Shown: positions 48,262-58,563, counted from the stretch's first letter. The stretch: DNA of 64,000 nucleotides from Chloroflexota bacterium (GCA_026707285.1 JAPOXD010000027.1:1-64000), one strand, 5' to 3'. Notes: generated by a model not told the origin, from the sequence alone. Made by a program: numbers and translations.

Positions 48262-48412
48262 GGCGCGCCGCCGCCCGGCGAATCGAATCGGGTGCTTCCC
48301 GATTCGGCCGACCTTGGGTTCGGGCCCCGCGAGCGCGCGGCCGGCAAGTTTCCACTTGAGCTCGCAGCCGCCCGCCGGTAGGTCATGCGTAAACCGCCCG
48401 TGCTCGGTCTCG

Positions 48413-49468
48413 CTAGACGAGGCTCGCCACGAAATCACCGGCTTCCGAGGTGGACATGCCCATGCGGCCGGCGCTCATGGATTCGAAGCGCCCGCTCTCC
48501 AGCGCCTTGACGACGGCGGACTCGACGCGCTGGGCGGCCGCGTGCTCACCGATGTCGTCCAGCAGCATCTGCATGGCGTTGATCGCCGCCAGCGGGTTGA
48601 TGACGCCCTGCCCGGTGTACTTGGGCGCGGAGCCGCCGATGGGCTCGAACATTGAGACGCCCTCGGGATTCACGTTGCCGCCGGCGGCGATGCCCATCCC
48701 GCCCTGAATCATCGCGCCCAGGTCCGTGATGATGTCGCCAAACAAGTTTTCGGTGACGACGACGTCGAACCACTCGGGATTCTTGACCATCCACATTGTG
48801 GCGGCGTCCACGTGCGCGTAGTCGCGCGTGATGTCCGGGAAGTCGGCGTCGCCGATCTCGTTGAAGGCGCGCCACCACGTGCCGTGCACGTAGGTCAGCA
48901 CGTTGGTCTTCGCCACCAGGTGCAGCTGGTTGGTTCGCGCGCGGGCGCGGGTGAGCTCGAAGGCGTAGCGCACGCAACGCGACGCGCCGTGATAGGTGGT
49001 GCAGTGGATCTGGGTCGACACCTCATTGGGCGTGCCCGCGTACTGCACGCCGCCCATGCCGGTGTAAATGCCCTCGGTATTTTCACGCACGATGATGAAG
49101 TCGATGTCCTCGGGGCCTTTGCCCGCGAGCGGCGTCTCCACGTTGGGGTAGAGCTTCACCGGCCGCAGGTTGATGTATTGGTCCAGCTCGAAACGAATCC
49201 GCAGCAGGATGTTCTTCTCGAGAATGCCGGGCAGCACCTCGGGGTGACCGATGGCGCCAAGGAAGATGGCGTCAAATTGGCGCAGGTCGTCGATGGCGCC
49301 GTCAGGCAACGTTTCGCCGGTGCGCAGATAGCGCTCGCCGCCGAAGTCGAGGGTGGTGGTGTCGTAGGTGAAGCCGCCAACCTGGGCGGCGGCCTCGAGC
49401 ACCTTCAGTGCCTCGGCGGTGACCTCCGGTCCGGTGCCGTCACCCGGAATCAGTGCGATGTTGTGCAT
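48413..49468 (-). CDS. leuB: Isocitrate/isopropylmalate dehydrogenase family (3-isopropylmalate dehydrogenase-like)
   Basis: [82 protein letters not shown]. Confidence 0.9.
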   Translation of the reverse strand: MHNIALIPGDGTGPEVTAEALKVLEAAAQVGGFTYDTTTLDFGGERYLRTGETLPDGAIDDLRQFDAIFLGAIGHPEVLPGILEKNILLRIRFELDQYINLRPVKLYPNVETPLAGKGPEDIDFIIVRENTEGIYTGMGGVQYAGTPNEVSTQIHCTTYHGASRCVRYAFELTRARARTNQLHLVAKTNVLTYVHGTWWRAFNEIGDADFPDITRDYAHVDAATMWMVKNPEWFDVVVTENLFGDIITDLGAMIQGGMGIAAGGNVNPEGVSMFEPIGGSAPKYTGQGVINPLAAINAMQMLLDDIGEHAAAQRVESAVVKALESGRFESMSAGRMGMSTSEAGDFVASLV

Positions 49469-49536
49469 GCCAGCCTGTCCCCGTTCGCCCGCACGGGCGG
49501 GCGCGCGCCTTAGGATACTTGGCGCCGGTCGACCGC

Positions 49537-49875
49537 CTAGACCGCGGCCCAGTACTCGGGCGCCACGGTCAAACGCAGCTCTTGCACGTCGGCATGGTCC
49601 ACGCGGCGGCGCATGTCGTCCATGATCTGGGGCAGGTACATGGCCACGATCTGGGCCGACGCGTTCGATCGGCAGGCCAGAATCGCGGTCGTCCCCACGT
49701 ACCCGGCAGGCTGGCAGCGGGCGGCCGCGTCGTCGCCAAGGACGGCCTGCAGGGCGCCTTCGATCGCTTGGGTGGTGTCGAGTCGGCGGCGGCCGTAGCG
49801 CATGTCGGAGCGCTGGCCGAGCTCGGCCAGCAGATCGGCGAGCGGCCGGGCCTGGCCCGATCTACGCCGGGGCAT
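49537..49875 (-). CDS. dciA: DUF721/DciA-like protein
   Basis: Small ORF overlapping recF 3' end; CRSNASAQIVAMYLPQIMDDMRR pattern; recF-DUF721 adjacency is common. Confidence 0.65.
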   Translation of the reverse strand: MPRRRSGQARPLADLLAELGQRSDMRYGRRRLDTTQAIEGALQAVLGDDAAARCQPAGYVGTTAILACRSNASAQIVAMYLPQIMDDMRRRVDHADVQELRLTVAPEYWAAV

Positions 49876-50989
49876 GCGGGGCCCGGATGCAACCGCGTTC
49901 GACGACCAAATGCGCCGCGCGGTCGAGCAGGGGCGCGTCCAGCCCGGCCGGATCGGCGGTGGTGACGATGGTCTGCGCCGACGGTGTCAGGCGTTCCAGC
50001 AGCAGGCGCCGGTGGTGCGGGTCCAGCTCGGCCGCCACGTCGTCGAGCAGCAGCACCGGCCGCTCGCCGGTCCGGCGCTGGGCAAGCTCGAATTGGGCCA
50101 ACTTGAGTGCCACCCCGGCCAAGCGTAGCTGGCCGCGCGAGCCAAAGCTGGCCAGCGGGTGCGCGCCGAGGTGGAGCGCGAGGTCGTCGCGATGCGGCCC
50201 CAGGCTCGTCACCCCGCGCTCGACGTCGCCGGTCCGGGCCTGGCGCAGGGCCTCCACATGCTCCGCGGGATCCGCGGCCGTCGCCGTGGCGGCGTAGCTG
50301 ACGGCAAGGGTTGGATCGTCGGTGATCTGCGCATACTCCGCCGCGAGCAGCGGTTGCATCGCGCTCACGAAGTCTTGCCGCCGCTGGACGACCCGCACCG
50401 CGAGCGGGGCGAGGCGCGCGTCCCAGAAGTCCAACTCCGGCGGGCGGCCCTGCCCGGCGCGGATGCGGCGGAGCAGCGCGTTGCGCCGCGTGAGCACGAC
50501 GTCGTAGTCCGCCAGCGCCGCCACGTAGTCACGGTCGAGCTGCGCCAGCGCCATGTCGAGCCACCGGCGTCGCTCGCGCGGCGGCCCGGTGAGCAGCGTT
50601 AGGTCCGCCGGTGCAAAGCTGACGGCCTGCAGGCGGCCCGGCAGGTCGGCAAGGCGCCGGGCGGCGCCGCCGATGCGCACCCGGCGTCGCACGCCGCCGC
50701 CGGCGCTCGTTCGAGCGACCACGAGCTCCAGGTCCTCCTCCCCGGACGCCGCCTGGACCTGCGCCCGGATTCGCGCGAAATGCGCCTCGTCCGGCGCATC
50801 GACGTTGATCCAGGCGGCCTCCGGCCCACCGCGCATGCTGCGTCCGGTCGCCAGGATGTGCACCGCGTCCAGCAGATTGCTCTTGCCCTGGGCATTGCCC
50901 CCTTGCACCACGAGCGGGCCGACCGGCAACTCGAGGTCAAGCCGGGCGTAGTTGCGGAAGTTGAGCAGATTCAGCTTGGCGACATGCAT
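49862..50989 (-). CDS. recF: DNA replication and repair protein RecF
   Basis: MHVAKLNLLNFRNYARLDLELPVGPLVVQGGNAQGKSNLLDAVHILATGRSMR; TSLGPHRDDLALHLG; PVLLLDDVAAELDPHHRRLLLE. Confidence 0.97.
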   Translation of the reverse strand: MHVAKLNLLNFRNYARLDLELPVGPLVVQGGNAQGKSNLLDAVHILATGRSMRGGPEAAWINVDAPDEAHFARIRAQVQAASGEEDLELVVARTSAGGGVRRRVRIGGAARRLADLPGRLQAVSFAPADLTLLTGPPRERRRWLDMALAQLDRDYVAALADYDVVLTRRNALLRRIRAGQGRPPELDFWDARLAPLAVRVVQRRQDFVSAMQPLLAAEYAQITDDPTLAVSYAATATAADPAEHVEALRQARTGDVERGVTSLGPHRDDLALHLGAHPLASFGSRGQLRLAGVALKLAQFELAQRRTGERPVLLLDDVAAELDPHHRRLLLERLTPSAQTIVTTADPAGLDAPLLDRAAHLVVERGCIRAPHAPA

Positions 50990-51055
50990 GAGACGGGGGA
51001 GCGGCAACCTACGCCGTGGAGCTTCGGATGGGCGATTGTCCATCCTTCACGCAAA

Positions 51056-52288
51056 TCAGATCGGCGACTCGACTCCGTCGTTGGCGGCCGCCTGGCGGAT
51101 GGCGCGGCGCGTCGCCGCCAGCGACCCCCACGCATTCGCGGCCACGCGGCGCAACTCGAAGCGGCGGTCCAGCGAATGCACCATGCCGGACACGGTGGTG
51201 ACCGCCGCGCGGTAGCCGGAATCGCGCACGAGCTGGATCACGTCGTCGTCGTAGAGGCCATTCGGATAGGCGAAATAGTCGACGCCGTCGACGTCCCGCT
51301 CGAGATCGGCCCGCGACAGCACCACCTCCGCCTGCGCCGCGCCCAGGTTTTGCCTGATCAGGGACGGCAGCCGGGCGTGATTCAGGGTGTGCGAGCCCAC
51401 GGTCATGCCGGCGGCGCGCACCTCGCGCATCTGGTCGATGGTCATGTGGCCCTGCCCATGGCGGTCGAATCCCGGCAGGACGAAGAACGTGGCCGGGACG
51501 CGCAGCTCGAGCAAGACCGGCAGCGCGTCGTGGTACTGACCCAGCCAGCCGTCGTCGAAGGTGAGGGCGAACGCGCGCGGCGGCAGCGTGGCCCAACCCT
51601 CGATGCCCGCGATCAATTGGTCGAAGGAGACCGGCTCCAGGCCCTCGTTGAGCAGGGCGGTGAGGTGGTCGCGGAAGGCGTCCGCGCCGCGCGTGTGGTG
51701 ATAGGTGAGCACGGGTGCGACGACCGGTTCGGGCGCTGCGACCACCGGTCGGTCGATGGGCGACGGCTCGCCTTCGCCGCGGGCGCGCTCGTCAACGGTG
51801 AGTCCGACGTAAAGCTCGCCGAGGTTTCCGCGCACCGGTCGCCGGGTTCCGGGCGACACCGGCATGAGCCGCACGACCTGGCGCTGAAACAGCTGGGTCG
51901 GGGCGCCGCGCCAGGTGATCGGCGCGCCCACACCGGCGCCCGCGCGGGCGCGGAGCTCCGGCGTTTGCAGCGCGGCCTCGAAGTCGCCGGGCGCGTCGGG
52001 TGCAGCCTCGGCCCCCGCCAGCGCCCGGGCCAGGTTTTCGCCGAGGTTCGAGTGCCGCGGCACGCCCACGGGCCATGGCGTGGATCGCCCGGGCGCTTCC
52101 AGGCGGCCGTGGGTGAAGTATTGGAGGAGCGTGTCGTCGAGAAACACACCCGAGGTCAGGGGATAGCCGAGCTCACGGGCGGCGCCGGCGCTCCGATATG
52201 CGTGCAAAAAGGGCGCCTCGACGGGAATGCCGCTCAATCCGCGCCAGCGCTCGACGTGGTCTTGGGCGTCGTCGCGGTCGTCGGTCAC
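51056..52288 (-). CDS. Polysaccharide deacetylase family protein with N-terminal double G[YA]P repeat module
   Basis: FALTFDDGWLGQYHDALPVLLELRVPATFFVLPGF...GSHTLNHARL; repeats LGYPLTSGVFLDDTLLQYFTHGRLEAPG and VGAPITWRGAPTQLFQRQVVRLMP. Confidence 0.88.
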   Translation of the reverse strand: MTDDRDDAQDHVERWRGLSGIPVEAPFLHAYRSAGAARELGYPLTSGVFLDDTLLQYFTHGRLEAPGRSTPWPVGVPRHSNLGENLARALAGAEAAPDAPGDFEAALQTPELRARAGAGVGAPITWRGAPTQLFQRQVVRLMPVSPGTRRPVRGNLGELYVGLTVDERARGEGEPSPIDRPVVAAPEPVVAPVLTYHHTRGADAFRDHLTALLNEGLEPVSFDQLIAGIEGWATLPPRAFALTFDDGWLGQYHDALPVLLELRVPATFFVLPGFDRHGQGHMTIDQMREVRAAGMTVGSHTLNHARLPSLIRQNLGAAQAEVVLSRADLERDVDGVDYFAYPNGLYDDDVIQLVRDSGYRAAVTTVSGMVHSLDRRFELRRVAANAWGSLAATRRAIRQAAANDGVESPI

Positions 52289-52343
52289 GAGTCAGCCTGC
52301 GAGGCCGCGAGCGAGCCCGGCGGCAGCGCCGCTGGGCGTGCGC

Positions 52344-53495
52344 CTAGCTGGGCAGCGCGCCACTCTGCGCGGCGACCTGCGCACGGTAGCCGTCGGCCAT
52401 GTTCGTGGCGTCGGTCACGGCGGGGTCGGGCTCGAATTGGCCGCGAGCCGCCTGGACGACCGCGCGCAAGTTGGCGTCGGGCACCTGGGGCGGCACGGCG
52501 CACTCGGGCGCGATGATGTCGACCCCGGCGGCCAGCAGGTCCTCGATCTCCACCGCCACATCCTCGGGACGTCCCGTCAGCAGGGTGATGAAATTGCTCG
52601 CATTGCCCACCAACTTGTAGTCGCCGACGGTCTTCTTGGCCTCGTGGGGATTGTTCTCGGTGGCGAAGTGGAAGGCCTCGAACCCGGCCTCGGTGATGTA
52701 GGGCATGCGGTCGATGGTCTTGCCGCAGCAGTGGAGAATCACGGGCCCCTCGATCAGGGGCGTGATCTTCTGGTGCACCGGCAGCAGGAAGTCGCGGTAG
52801 GTCTCGGCGCGCACCAGGTCGCCGGTGGAGTGGTCGGCCAGCGTGATCACGTCGGCGCCGGCCTCGAGCTGGGCGTTGGCGAACATGACCGACACGTGCC
52901 GCAGCCTGTCGAGCACCTGGTGCACGTAGTCCGGGTCGAGAATCACGTTGATGAGAAATTCCTGCGGCCCGAACATGTGATAGGCCAGCGTCCACGGGCC
53001 CATGACCTTGCCGACGATGCCCGCGTCCGGGTGTTCGGCGCGGAGGATCTTGATCGCGTCGATGATGGCGCGCGACTCGCGGCGCTCCAGGAAGTCATCG
53101 GGAATCACGATGTCGTCGGGGGTGACCCAAGGCGGGGGCGGCTTCACCGCCGGCATGCGGGGGCCGGTGATGATCTTGCCGCTGGACTTGTCAAACTCCC
53201 AGGGGTCCGAGCCCCAGTCGATCGTCGCGCCGAGAGCGGCCGCGCCCATGATGATGCAGAAATAGGGAGCGATGGTGTCGAAGCCGAGATCGGTGTAGCT
53301 GCGTTCGGCGAGCAGCGCCACGGCTTCGGCGGAGTAGTGGGCCTCGGGCCACTCGACCCCGAGCACACGCATCTGCTCGTAGGTGGCCAGGGACGTCGGG
53401 CTGCCCACGGCGATCATGTCGGTGGGCTTGCCGACCAGCGCGTTCACGTAGCGTTCGCGGCCCGTCATCGTCTCCGCGCCGTTGGTCGCAGTCAT
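52344..53495 (-). CDS. Uroporphyrinogen decarboxylase/MtaA-CmuA superfamily methyltransferase
   Basis: ERYVNALVGKPTDMIAVG; ILHCCGKTIDRMPYITEAGFEAFHF; GNASNFITLLTGRPEDVAVEIEDLLAAGVDIIAPECAVPPQVPDANLRAVVQAA. Confidence 0.85.
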   Translation of the reverse strand: MTATNGAETMTGRERYVNALVGKPTDMIAVGSPTSLATYEQMRVLGVEWPEAHYSAEAVALLAERSYTDLGFDTIAPYFCIIMGAAALGATIDWGSDPWEFDKSSGKIITGPRMPAVKPPPPWVTPDDIVIPDDFLERRESRAIIDAIKILRAEHPDAGIVGKVMGPWTLAYHMFGPQEFLINVILDPDYVHQVLDRLRHVSVMFANAQLEAGADVITLADHSTGDLVRAETYRDFLLPVHQKITPLIEGPVILHCCGKTIDRMPYITEAGFEAFHFATENNPHEAKKTVGDYKLVGNASNFITLLTGRPEDVAVEIEDLLAAGVDIIAPECAVPPQVPDANLRAVVQAARGQFEPDPAVTDATNMADGYRAQVAAQSGALPS

Positions 53496-53690
53496 CTGGC
53501 ACTCCCGGTCTGCCGCCCGCCCTCGCCTTGCCGTGGCCAGTATAGGTGGGAGGCGGCGGCGCTCCGGCGCACGGTGGCGCGTAAATCAAATGCCCGTTAG
53601 CATCGTGTAGCTCCGCGCGATGCCGCGGGGCGTTTGCAGGCATGAACCCTTTGACGCCATACCCCACCATCAACCTATCGGAGGCTAGCC

Positions 53691-55244
53691 ATGGCTGCCC
53701 CGCTGATAGCGATCATCGCCGGCGTGGCGATGCTCGCCCTGGGGCTCGTGGCGGGCTACTTCTATCAAGTTTGGCTATCCGGATCGCGCATGCGCGCCCT
53801 GGCGCAGCGGGTCGAGGAGGAGCTGAAGGCCGCCGAAGCCCAGCAACGAGCCCTGATCGAGACGACAACGCGAAATGCGCGCCAAGCCTGGGAAGCAGGC
53901 GAGCGCGAACTGGCCGAGCGTCGCCGCGAGATGCAGCGCCAAGAGCAACGCGCGCAGCAGCGGGACGAGCGACTGGAGGCGCGCGCCGGGGCGCTTGAGG
54001 AGCGCGAGCGCGCGTCGCTGGCCCGCGAGGCCGAGCATGATGCCGCGCGCCGCCAACTCGAAGTCGACGCGCAGGCCCAGGAAGAAGCGCGCCAGGAACA
54101 CTTGGCGGCGTTGGAGCGCGCGGCCAGCCTGACGCGGGACGAGGCCCGCGAGGAGTTGGTGCGCAGCATCGAGCAAGAGGTGACCGCCGACGCCGAGCAG
54201 ATGGTGCGCCAGGTCGAGGCCGACGCCAAGGAGCGGGCGGAAGCCCGCGCGCGCTGGCTCGTGGGCCTCGCGCTACAGCGCGTGGCCGCGTCTCACACCA
54301 CCGAAGTCACAACCTCGGTCGTCGACCTCAAGAACGACGACATGAAGGGCCGGATCATCGGACGTGAGGGCCGCAACATTCGCGCGCTGGAAGCGGCCAC
54401 CGGGGTCGACGTGATCATCGACGACACGCCCGAAACCGTGGTGCTGTCAGCCTTCGATCCGGTGCGGCGCGAGGTGGCGCGCGTGGCGTTGCGGCGGCTG
54501 ACCGAGGACGGTCGCATCCACCCGGCGCGCATCGAGGAGGCCGTGGCCAAGGCCCAGTCCGAGGTCACGGAAATCATCGCCCAGGAGGGTGAGCGGGCCG
54601 CGTTCGACGCCAAGATCACCGGGCTCCCGCCCGAGATCCTGCGCTACATGGGACGCCTGCGATTCCGCCACAGCTACGGCCAAAACGTGCTGAGCCACTC
54701 CGTCGAGGTGGCGCTGCTTGCAGCGACCATGACCAGCGAGGTGGGCGGCGACGTGGAGTTGGCGCGGGCGGCTGGGTTCGTGCACGACATTGGCAAGGGC
54801 ATCGACCACGAGGTGGACGGCCCGCATGCGCTGATCGGCGGCGAACTGCTGCGCCGCCACGGGGTGCGGGAAGACGTAGCGCACGCCGCGGAGGCCCACC
54901 ACTTCGAGGTCGAGCTGCGCAGCTTCGAGGCCTTTGCCGTGGCGGCGGCGGACGCGATCTCGGGCTCACGCCCGGGAGCGCGCCGCGAGACGGTGACGCG
55001 CTACCTGCAGCGGCTGGAGAAGCTGGAAGAGATCGCCCGCTCGTTCGACGGCGTGAAGTCCTGCTATGCCATCCAGGCCGGGCGCGAGTTGCGGGTGATG
55101 GTGCAGCCCAGTTCGATTGACGAGTTGGGCGTCCACCGCCTGACGCGGGAGATTGCCGACCGCGTGCAGGAGGACCTGGAGTACCCCGGACAGATCAAGA
55201 TCACGGCCATCCGGGAAACGCGCGCGGTCGAGTACGCCAAGTAA
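53691..55244 (+). CDS. rny: Ribonuclease Y
   Basis: N-terminal TM and coiled coil; KH DMKGRIIGREGRNIRALEAATGVDVIIDDTPETVVLSAFDPVRREVARVAL; HD FVHDIGKGIDHEVDGPHALIGGELLRRHG. Confidence 0.97.
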   Translation: MAAPLIAIIAGVAMLALGLVAGYFYQVWLSGSRMRALAQRVEEELKAAEAQQRALIETTTRNARQAWEAGERELAERRREMQRQEQRAQQRDERLEARAGALEERERASLAREAEHDAARRQLEVDAQAQEEARQEHLAALERAASLTRDEAREELVRSIEQEVTADAEQMVRQVEADAKERAEARARWLVGLALQRVAASHTTEVTTSVVDLKNDDMKGRIIGREGRNIRALEAATGVDVIIDDTPETVVLSAFDPVRREVARVALRRLTEDGRIHPARIEEAVAKAQSEVTEIIAQEGERAAFDAKITGLPPEILRYMGRLRFRHSYGQNVLSHSVEVALLAATMTSEVGGDVELARAAGFVHDIGKGIDHEVDGPHALIGGELLRRHGVREDVAHAAEAHHFEVELRSFEAFAVAAADAISGSRPGARRETVTRYLQRLEKLEEIARSFDGVKSCYAIQAGRELRVMVQPSSIDELGVHRLTREIADRVQEDLEYPGQIKITAIRETRAVEYAK

Positions 55245-55425
55245 CGTCGCGGCGGGACGTTCGTTTCGCCCGAAGGCGCGTTGGGACTGGATTCGCGCTT
55301 CCCGCCTTCGCGGGGACAGGCTTCGCGGGAAGGGCGAGGAGTTACGCCATAGGCTCCTCGTGGGAAACGGGTGGCGCCGCTGCCCGGGCCGATTTCTTCA
55401 CCGCCGCCGACTGACGGTCGCCGGC

Positions 55426-56058
55426 CTATTCCGTCGACGCCGCGCGCGCGCCCCCGAGGCCGATGGTCGCCAATCCCAGCGCCAAGCCGATGGGCGCGAG
55501 CGACAGCGCGGCGGGGATTGGCGCATGGCCCACCGAGCCGATCACCACGTCGGCAAAGCTCGGGTCGGGCGAGGACGCATCCGCTTCGGCGGAGTCGTGG
55601 CCTTCGCCTTCACTTGACGAACGCTCCTCGTCCGCGTGGTGGCCGTCGCTTGCCGTCTCCTTCTCGTCGTCGGCGTGGTGGTGATCGCCTGCCGTCTGCT
55701 CCTTGCGATCGGAGTCTTGGGCGCTGGTCGCGGCATTTGCACCGCCGGCTGCGTGGTGGTCGGCGGTCGGGTCTGTGTTGAGATTCGCGTCGATGTGCTG
55801 CCAGGTTCCGAACGCGGCGCTCACGATGGTCAAGACGGTGACCGCCCGCGCCAGCTTGATCGTCACCGCCGCCGGGCGAACGAGGAGGGCAATCGTGGCA
55901 ACGCTGACAATGCCTAGCGTTATCCAGGGAGCCAGTTGCCAGGGGCTGAGCCAGTGGCGTTCGTAGGCGAGCGCCAAGGCGGTTCCCGCCACGCCCACAG
56001 CCACGAGCAATAGCAGACCTGCTCGAAGCCGCGCCGCCGTGCCGTCCTGCGCCACCAT
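55426..56058 (-). CDS. Four-TM-like membrane protein with His/Asp/Glu-rich extramembrane segment
   Basis: Hydrophobic segments flanking DHHHADDEKETASDGHHADEERSSSEGEGHDSAEADASS. Confidence 0.65.
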   Translation of the reverse strand: MVAQDGTAARLRAGLLLLVAVGVAGTALALAYERHWLSPWQLAPWITLGIVSVATIALLVRPAAVTIKLARAVTVLTIVSAAFGTWQHIDANLNTDPTADHHAAGGANAATSAQDSDRKEQTAGDHHHADDEKETASDGHHADEERSSSEGEGHDSAEADASSPDPSFADVVIGSVGHAPIPAALSLAPIGLALGLATIGLGGARAASTE

Positions 56059-56161
56059 ATTCGGACATAGTACCGAGAAGAATCGGGCTCTTCGCGCAAG
56101 CTTCGCGTTTGCGTCCGCGTCTCGGGTGATGCGTGGCCGGACTCCCACTCCCAGCCATTGG

Positions 56162-56191
56162 TTGACAGCGCATCCGCCGCCGCGCTAGGGT
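56162..56191 (+). promoter_or_regulatory. Putative sigma70 promoter upstream of ArsR-type regulator
   Basis: TTGACA (56162-56167), 18-nt spacer, TAGGGT (56186-56191). Confidence 0.5.
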
Positions 56192-56197
56192 CTATGG

Positions 56198-56215
56198 AAA
56201 GAAAAACTTTTCTTT
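56198..56215. promoter_or_regulatory. AT-rich palindromic operator AAAGAAAA-AC-TTTTCTTT
   Basis: Perfect 8-bp arms immediately upstream of the ArsR ORF in otherwise GC-rich DNA. Confidence 0.65.
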
Positions 56216-56219
56216 ATGC

Positions 56220-56585
56220 ATGGTGCCTCCAACGACTCCGCCGGACGACTGGGACATCCTGGGCATGCGCTCGTATGCCCGGGCGCTCGGGTCGGGCACC
56301 CGCTTGCGGATCCTGCAGCGACTGTCCGAGAACCCGGACCAGGGGGTGGCCGAGCTGTCCGAAGTGGTGGGCCACAGCCCCCCGCTCGTGTCGTGGCATG
56401 TGCGCCGCCTGCGCCAGGCCGGCCTGGTGCGAGCGCGGCGTGAGGGGCGCCTGGTGAAGTACTCGCTGGTCGCCGATCAACTGGAGGCCCTGCATCAAGA
56501 GCTGACGACCTATTTGGAGCATTTGGTCACCGTGCAAAAGGCACACACCTCGGAACGCCCGGATTCGGGCGCCGCACGTTCGTAA
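56220..56585 (+). CDS. ArsR-family winged-helix transcriptional regulator
   Basis: [61 protein letters not shown]. Confidence 0.93.
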   Translation: MVPPTTPPDDWDILGMRSYARALGSGTRLRILQRLSENPDQGVAELSEVVGHSPPLVSWHVRRLRQAGLVRARREGRLVKYSLVADQLEALHQELTTYLEHLVTVQKAHTSERPDSGAARS

Positions 56586-56595
56586 GGGAGGCACC

Positions 56596-57702
56596 ATGTC
56601 CACGGTTCGCGTCGGGATCATTGGCGTCGGAAACTGCGCCTCGTCGTTGGTGCAGGGGGTTGCCCACTATCGCAACGCCCCTGCCGATGAGTTCATCCCT
56701 GGGCTCATGCACACCGTGCTCGGCCCATATCACGTTGGCGATATCGAGTTTTCGGCGGCGATCGACGTCGACCGCAACAAGGTCGGGACCGACCTGAGCG
56801 AGGCGATCTTCGCGGAGCCGAACAACACCGTGAAGTTCTCCGACGTCTCGCACCAGGACGTGCCGGTGGCGCGGGGCATGACCCACGACGGCATCGGACG
56901 CTACATGGCGGACACGGTCGTCAAGGCCGACGGCTCCACCGACGACATCGTCGAATTGCTGCAGGACACCCACACGGACGTGGTGATCAACTACCTGCCG
57001 GTGGGCAGCGAGGAAGCCACCAAGTGGTACGTCGAGCAGGTGCTGCAGGCGGGCTGCGCCATGGTGAACTGCATGCCGGTATTCATCGCGCGCGAGAACT
57101 ACTGGCAGCAGCGCTTCGAGCGGGCGCAGGTGCCCATCATCGGCGACGACATCAAGTCGCAGGTCGGGGCCACCATCGTGCACCGGGTCCTTACCCGGCT
57201 GTTCCGGGACCGCGGCGTCAACCTCGAGCGCACCTACCAGCTGAACGTGGGCGGCAACTCCGACTTCAAGAACATGCTGGAGCGCGAGCGGCTGGAGTCG
57301 AAGAAGGTATCCAAGACCAACGCCGTCACGAGCCAGCTGGAGTACGACATCGGGCCGGGCAACGTCCACATCGGCCCGAGCGACTACGTCCAATGGCTCG
57401 GCGACCGCAAGTGGGCGTTCATTCGCCTGGAGGGTGAGTCCTTCGGCGGTCAGCCGCTCAACGTGGAGTTGAAGCTCGAGGTTTGGGACTCGCCCAACTC
57501 GGCGGGCATCGTGATCGACGCCGTGCGCTGCTGCAAGATCGCCATGACGCGCGGGGTGTCCGGGGCGTTGGAAGGCCCGTCGGCGTACCTCATGAAGTCT
57601 CCGCCGATTCAGTACACCGATGCCGAAGCCCACGACATGATGGAGGAGTTCATTGCGTCGGCCACGGTGGCGGCGGCCGGATCGGCGGCCGATCCCGCGT
57701 AG
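56596..57702 (+). CDS. ino1: Inositol-3-phosphate synthase
   Basis: [30 protein letters not shown]-type [34 protein letters not shown]; actinobacterial/archaeal-type Ino1. Confidence 0.93.
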   Translation: MSTVRVGIIGVGNCASSLVQGVAHYRNAPADEFIPGLMHTVLGPYHVGDIEFSAAIDVDRNKVGTDLSEAIFAEPNNTVKFSDVSHQDVPVARGMTHDGIGRYMADTVVKADGSTDDIVELLQDTHTDVVINYLPVGSEEATKWYVEQVLQAGCAMVNCMPVFIARENYWQQRFERAQVPIIGDDIKSQVGATIVHRVLTRLFRDRGVNLERTYQLNVGGNSDFKNMLERERLESKKVSKTNAVTSQLEYDIGPGNVHIGPSDYVQWLGDRKWAFIRLEGESFGGQPLNVELKLEVWDSPNSAGIVIDAVRCCKIAMTRGVSGALEGPSAYLMKSPPIQYTDAEAHDMMEEFIASATVAAAGSAADPA

Positions 57703-58563
57703 ATGATCGCCCTGTTCGAGCTCGGCTCGCATCTGGTCGGCTGGATGCCGCACCCGATCTCGACGGCGGTGGCGCGCGTGCTGGGCACGCTGATCTTCCT
57801 GCTCGTGCCGCGCGTGCGCCGCAACACGATCGCCAACATGGCGGTCGTGCTGGACGTGCCGCCGTCGGACCCGCGCGCGCAAAACCTGGCCCGGCGGTCG
57901 GTGGTGGCGTTCGTCGACCACGTGATCGACTTCCTGCGCAGCTTCCGGCTGTCGCAAGCGGACTTGATCAGCCGGACGGTGCGCATCGAGGGCTATGAGC
58001 ACTTCAAGGCGCTGCACGAGCACCGCAAGGGCGGCATCATGATCACGGCTCACTTCGGGAACTGGGAATGGTGCGGCGGGCTGGTCTCGTTGGACCATCC
58101 GACGCACGTGGTCGCCGAGACCATGCGCAGCCGCGCCATGACCGGCATGCTGGACCATGTGCGGGCCAAGCTCGACCTCCAGAGCATTCAGCTCGGAAAT
58201 GCCGCACGGGAGATCTTGCGGGCGCTGCGCCGCGGTGAATATGTCGCCCTGCTGGCCGACCGGCCCACACCGGGACGAGGCGTTCAAGTGGAGTTCTTCG
58301 GACGCGAGGCGTGGGTACCGCCGGGGTCCGCCGCCCTGGCCCAGCGCGCCGGTAGCCCGCTGATGGTGGGCGGCATGACCCGCAACGGCGACGGCACCTA
58401 TACCGCACACGCCATGCCGCCGATCTTCTGGGAGCGCGGCATGCCGCGAGACGAGGCCGTGCAGCGCGGCATGCAACAGGTGATGTGGGACCTGGAGGCG
58501 CTGATCCGCAAGGCGCCGGAGCAGTGGTATATGTTCCGGTCCATGTGGGAGGCCGCCGGCTAG
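57703..58563 (+). CDS. LpxL/HtrB/PatA-type lipid A/PIM acyltransferase
   Basis: GIMITAHFGNWEWCGGLVSL; LLADRPTPGRGVQVEFFGREAWVPPGSAALAQRAGSPLM. Confidence 0.9.
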   Translation: MIALFELGSHLVGWMPHPISTAVARVLGTLIFLLVPRVRRNTIANMAVVLDVPPSDPRAQNLARRSVVAFVDHVIDFLRSFRLSQADLISRTVRIEGYEHFKALHEHRKGGIMITAHFGNWEWCGGLVSLDHPTHVVAETMRSRAMTGMLDHVRAKLDLQSIQLGNAAREILRALRRGEYVALLADRPTPGRGVQVEFFGREAWVPPGSAALAQRAGSPLMVGGMTRNGDGTYTAHAMPPIFWERGMPRDEAVQRGMQQVMWDLEALIRKAPEQWYMFRSMWEAAG

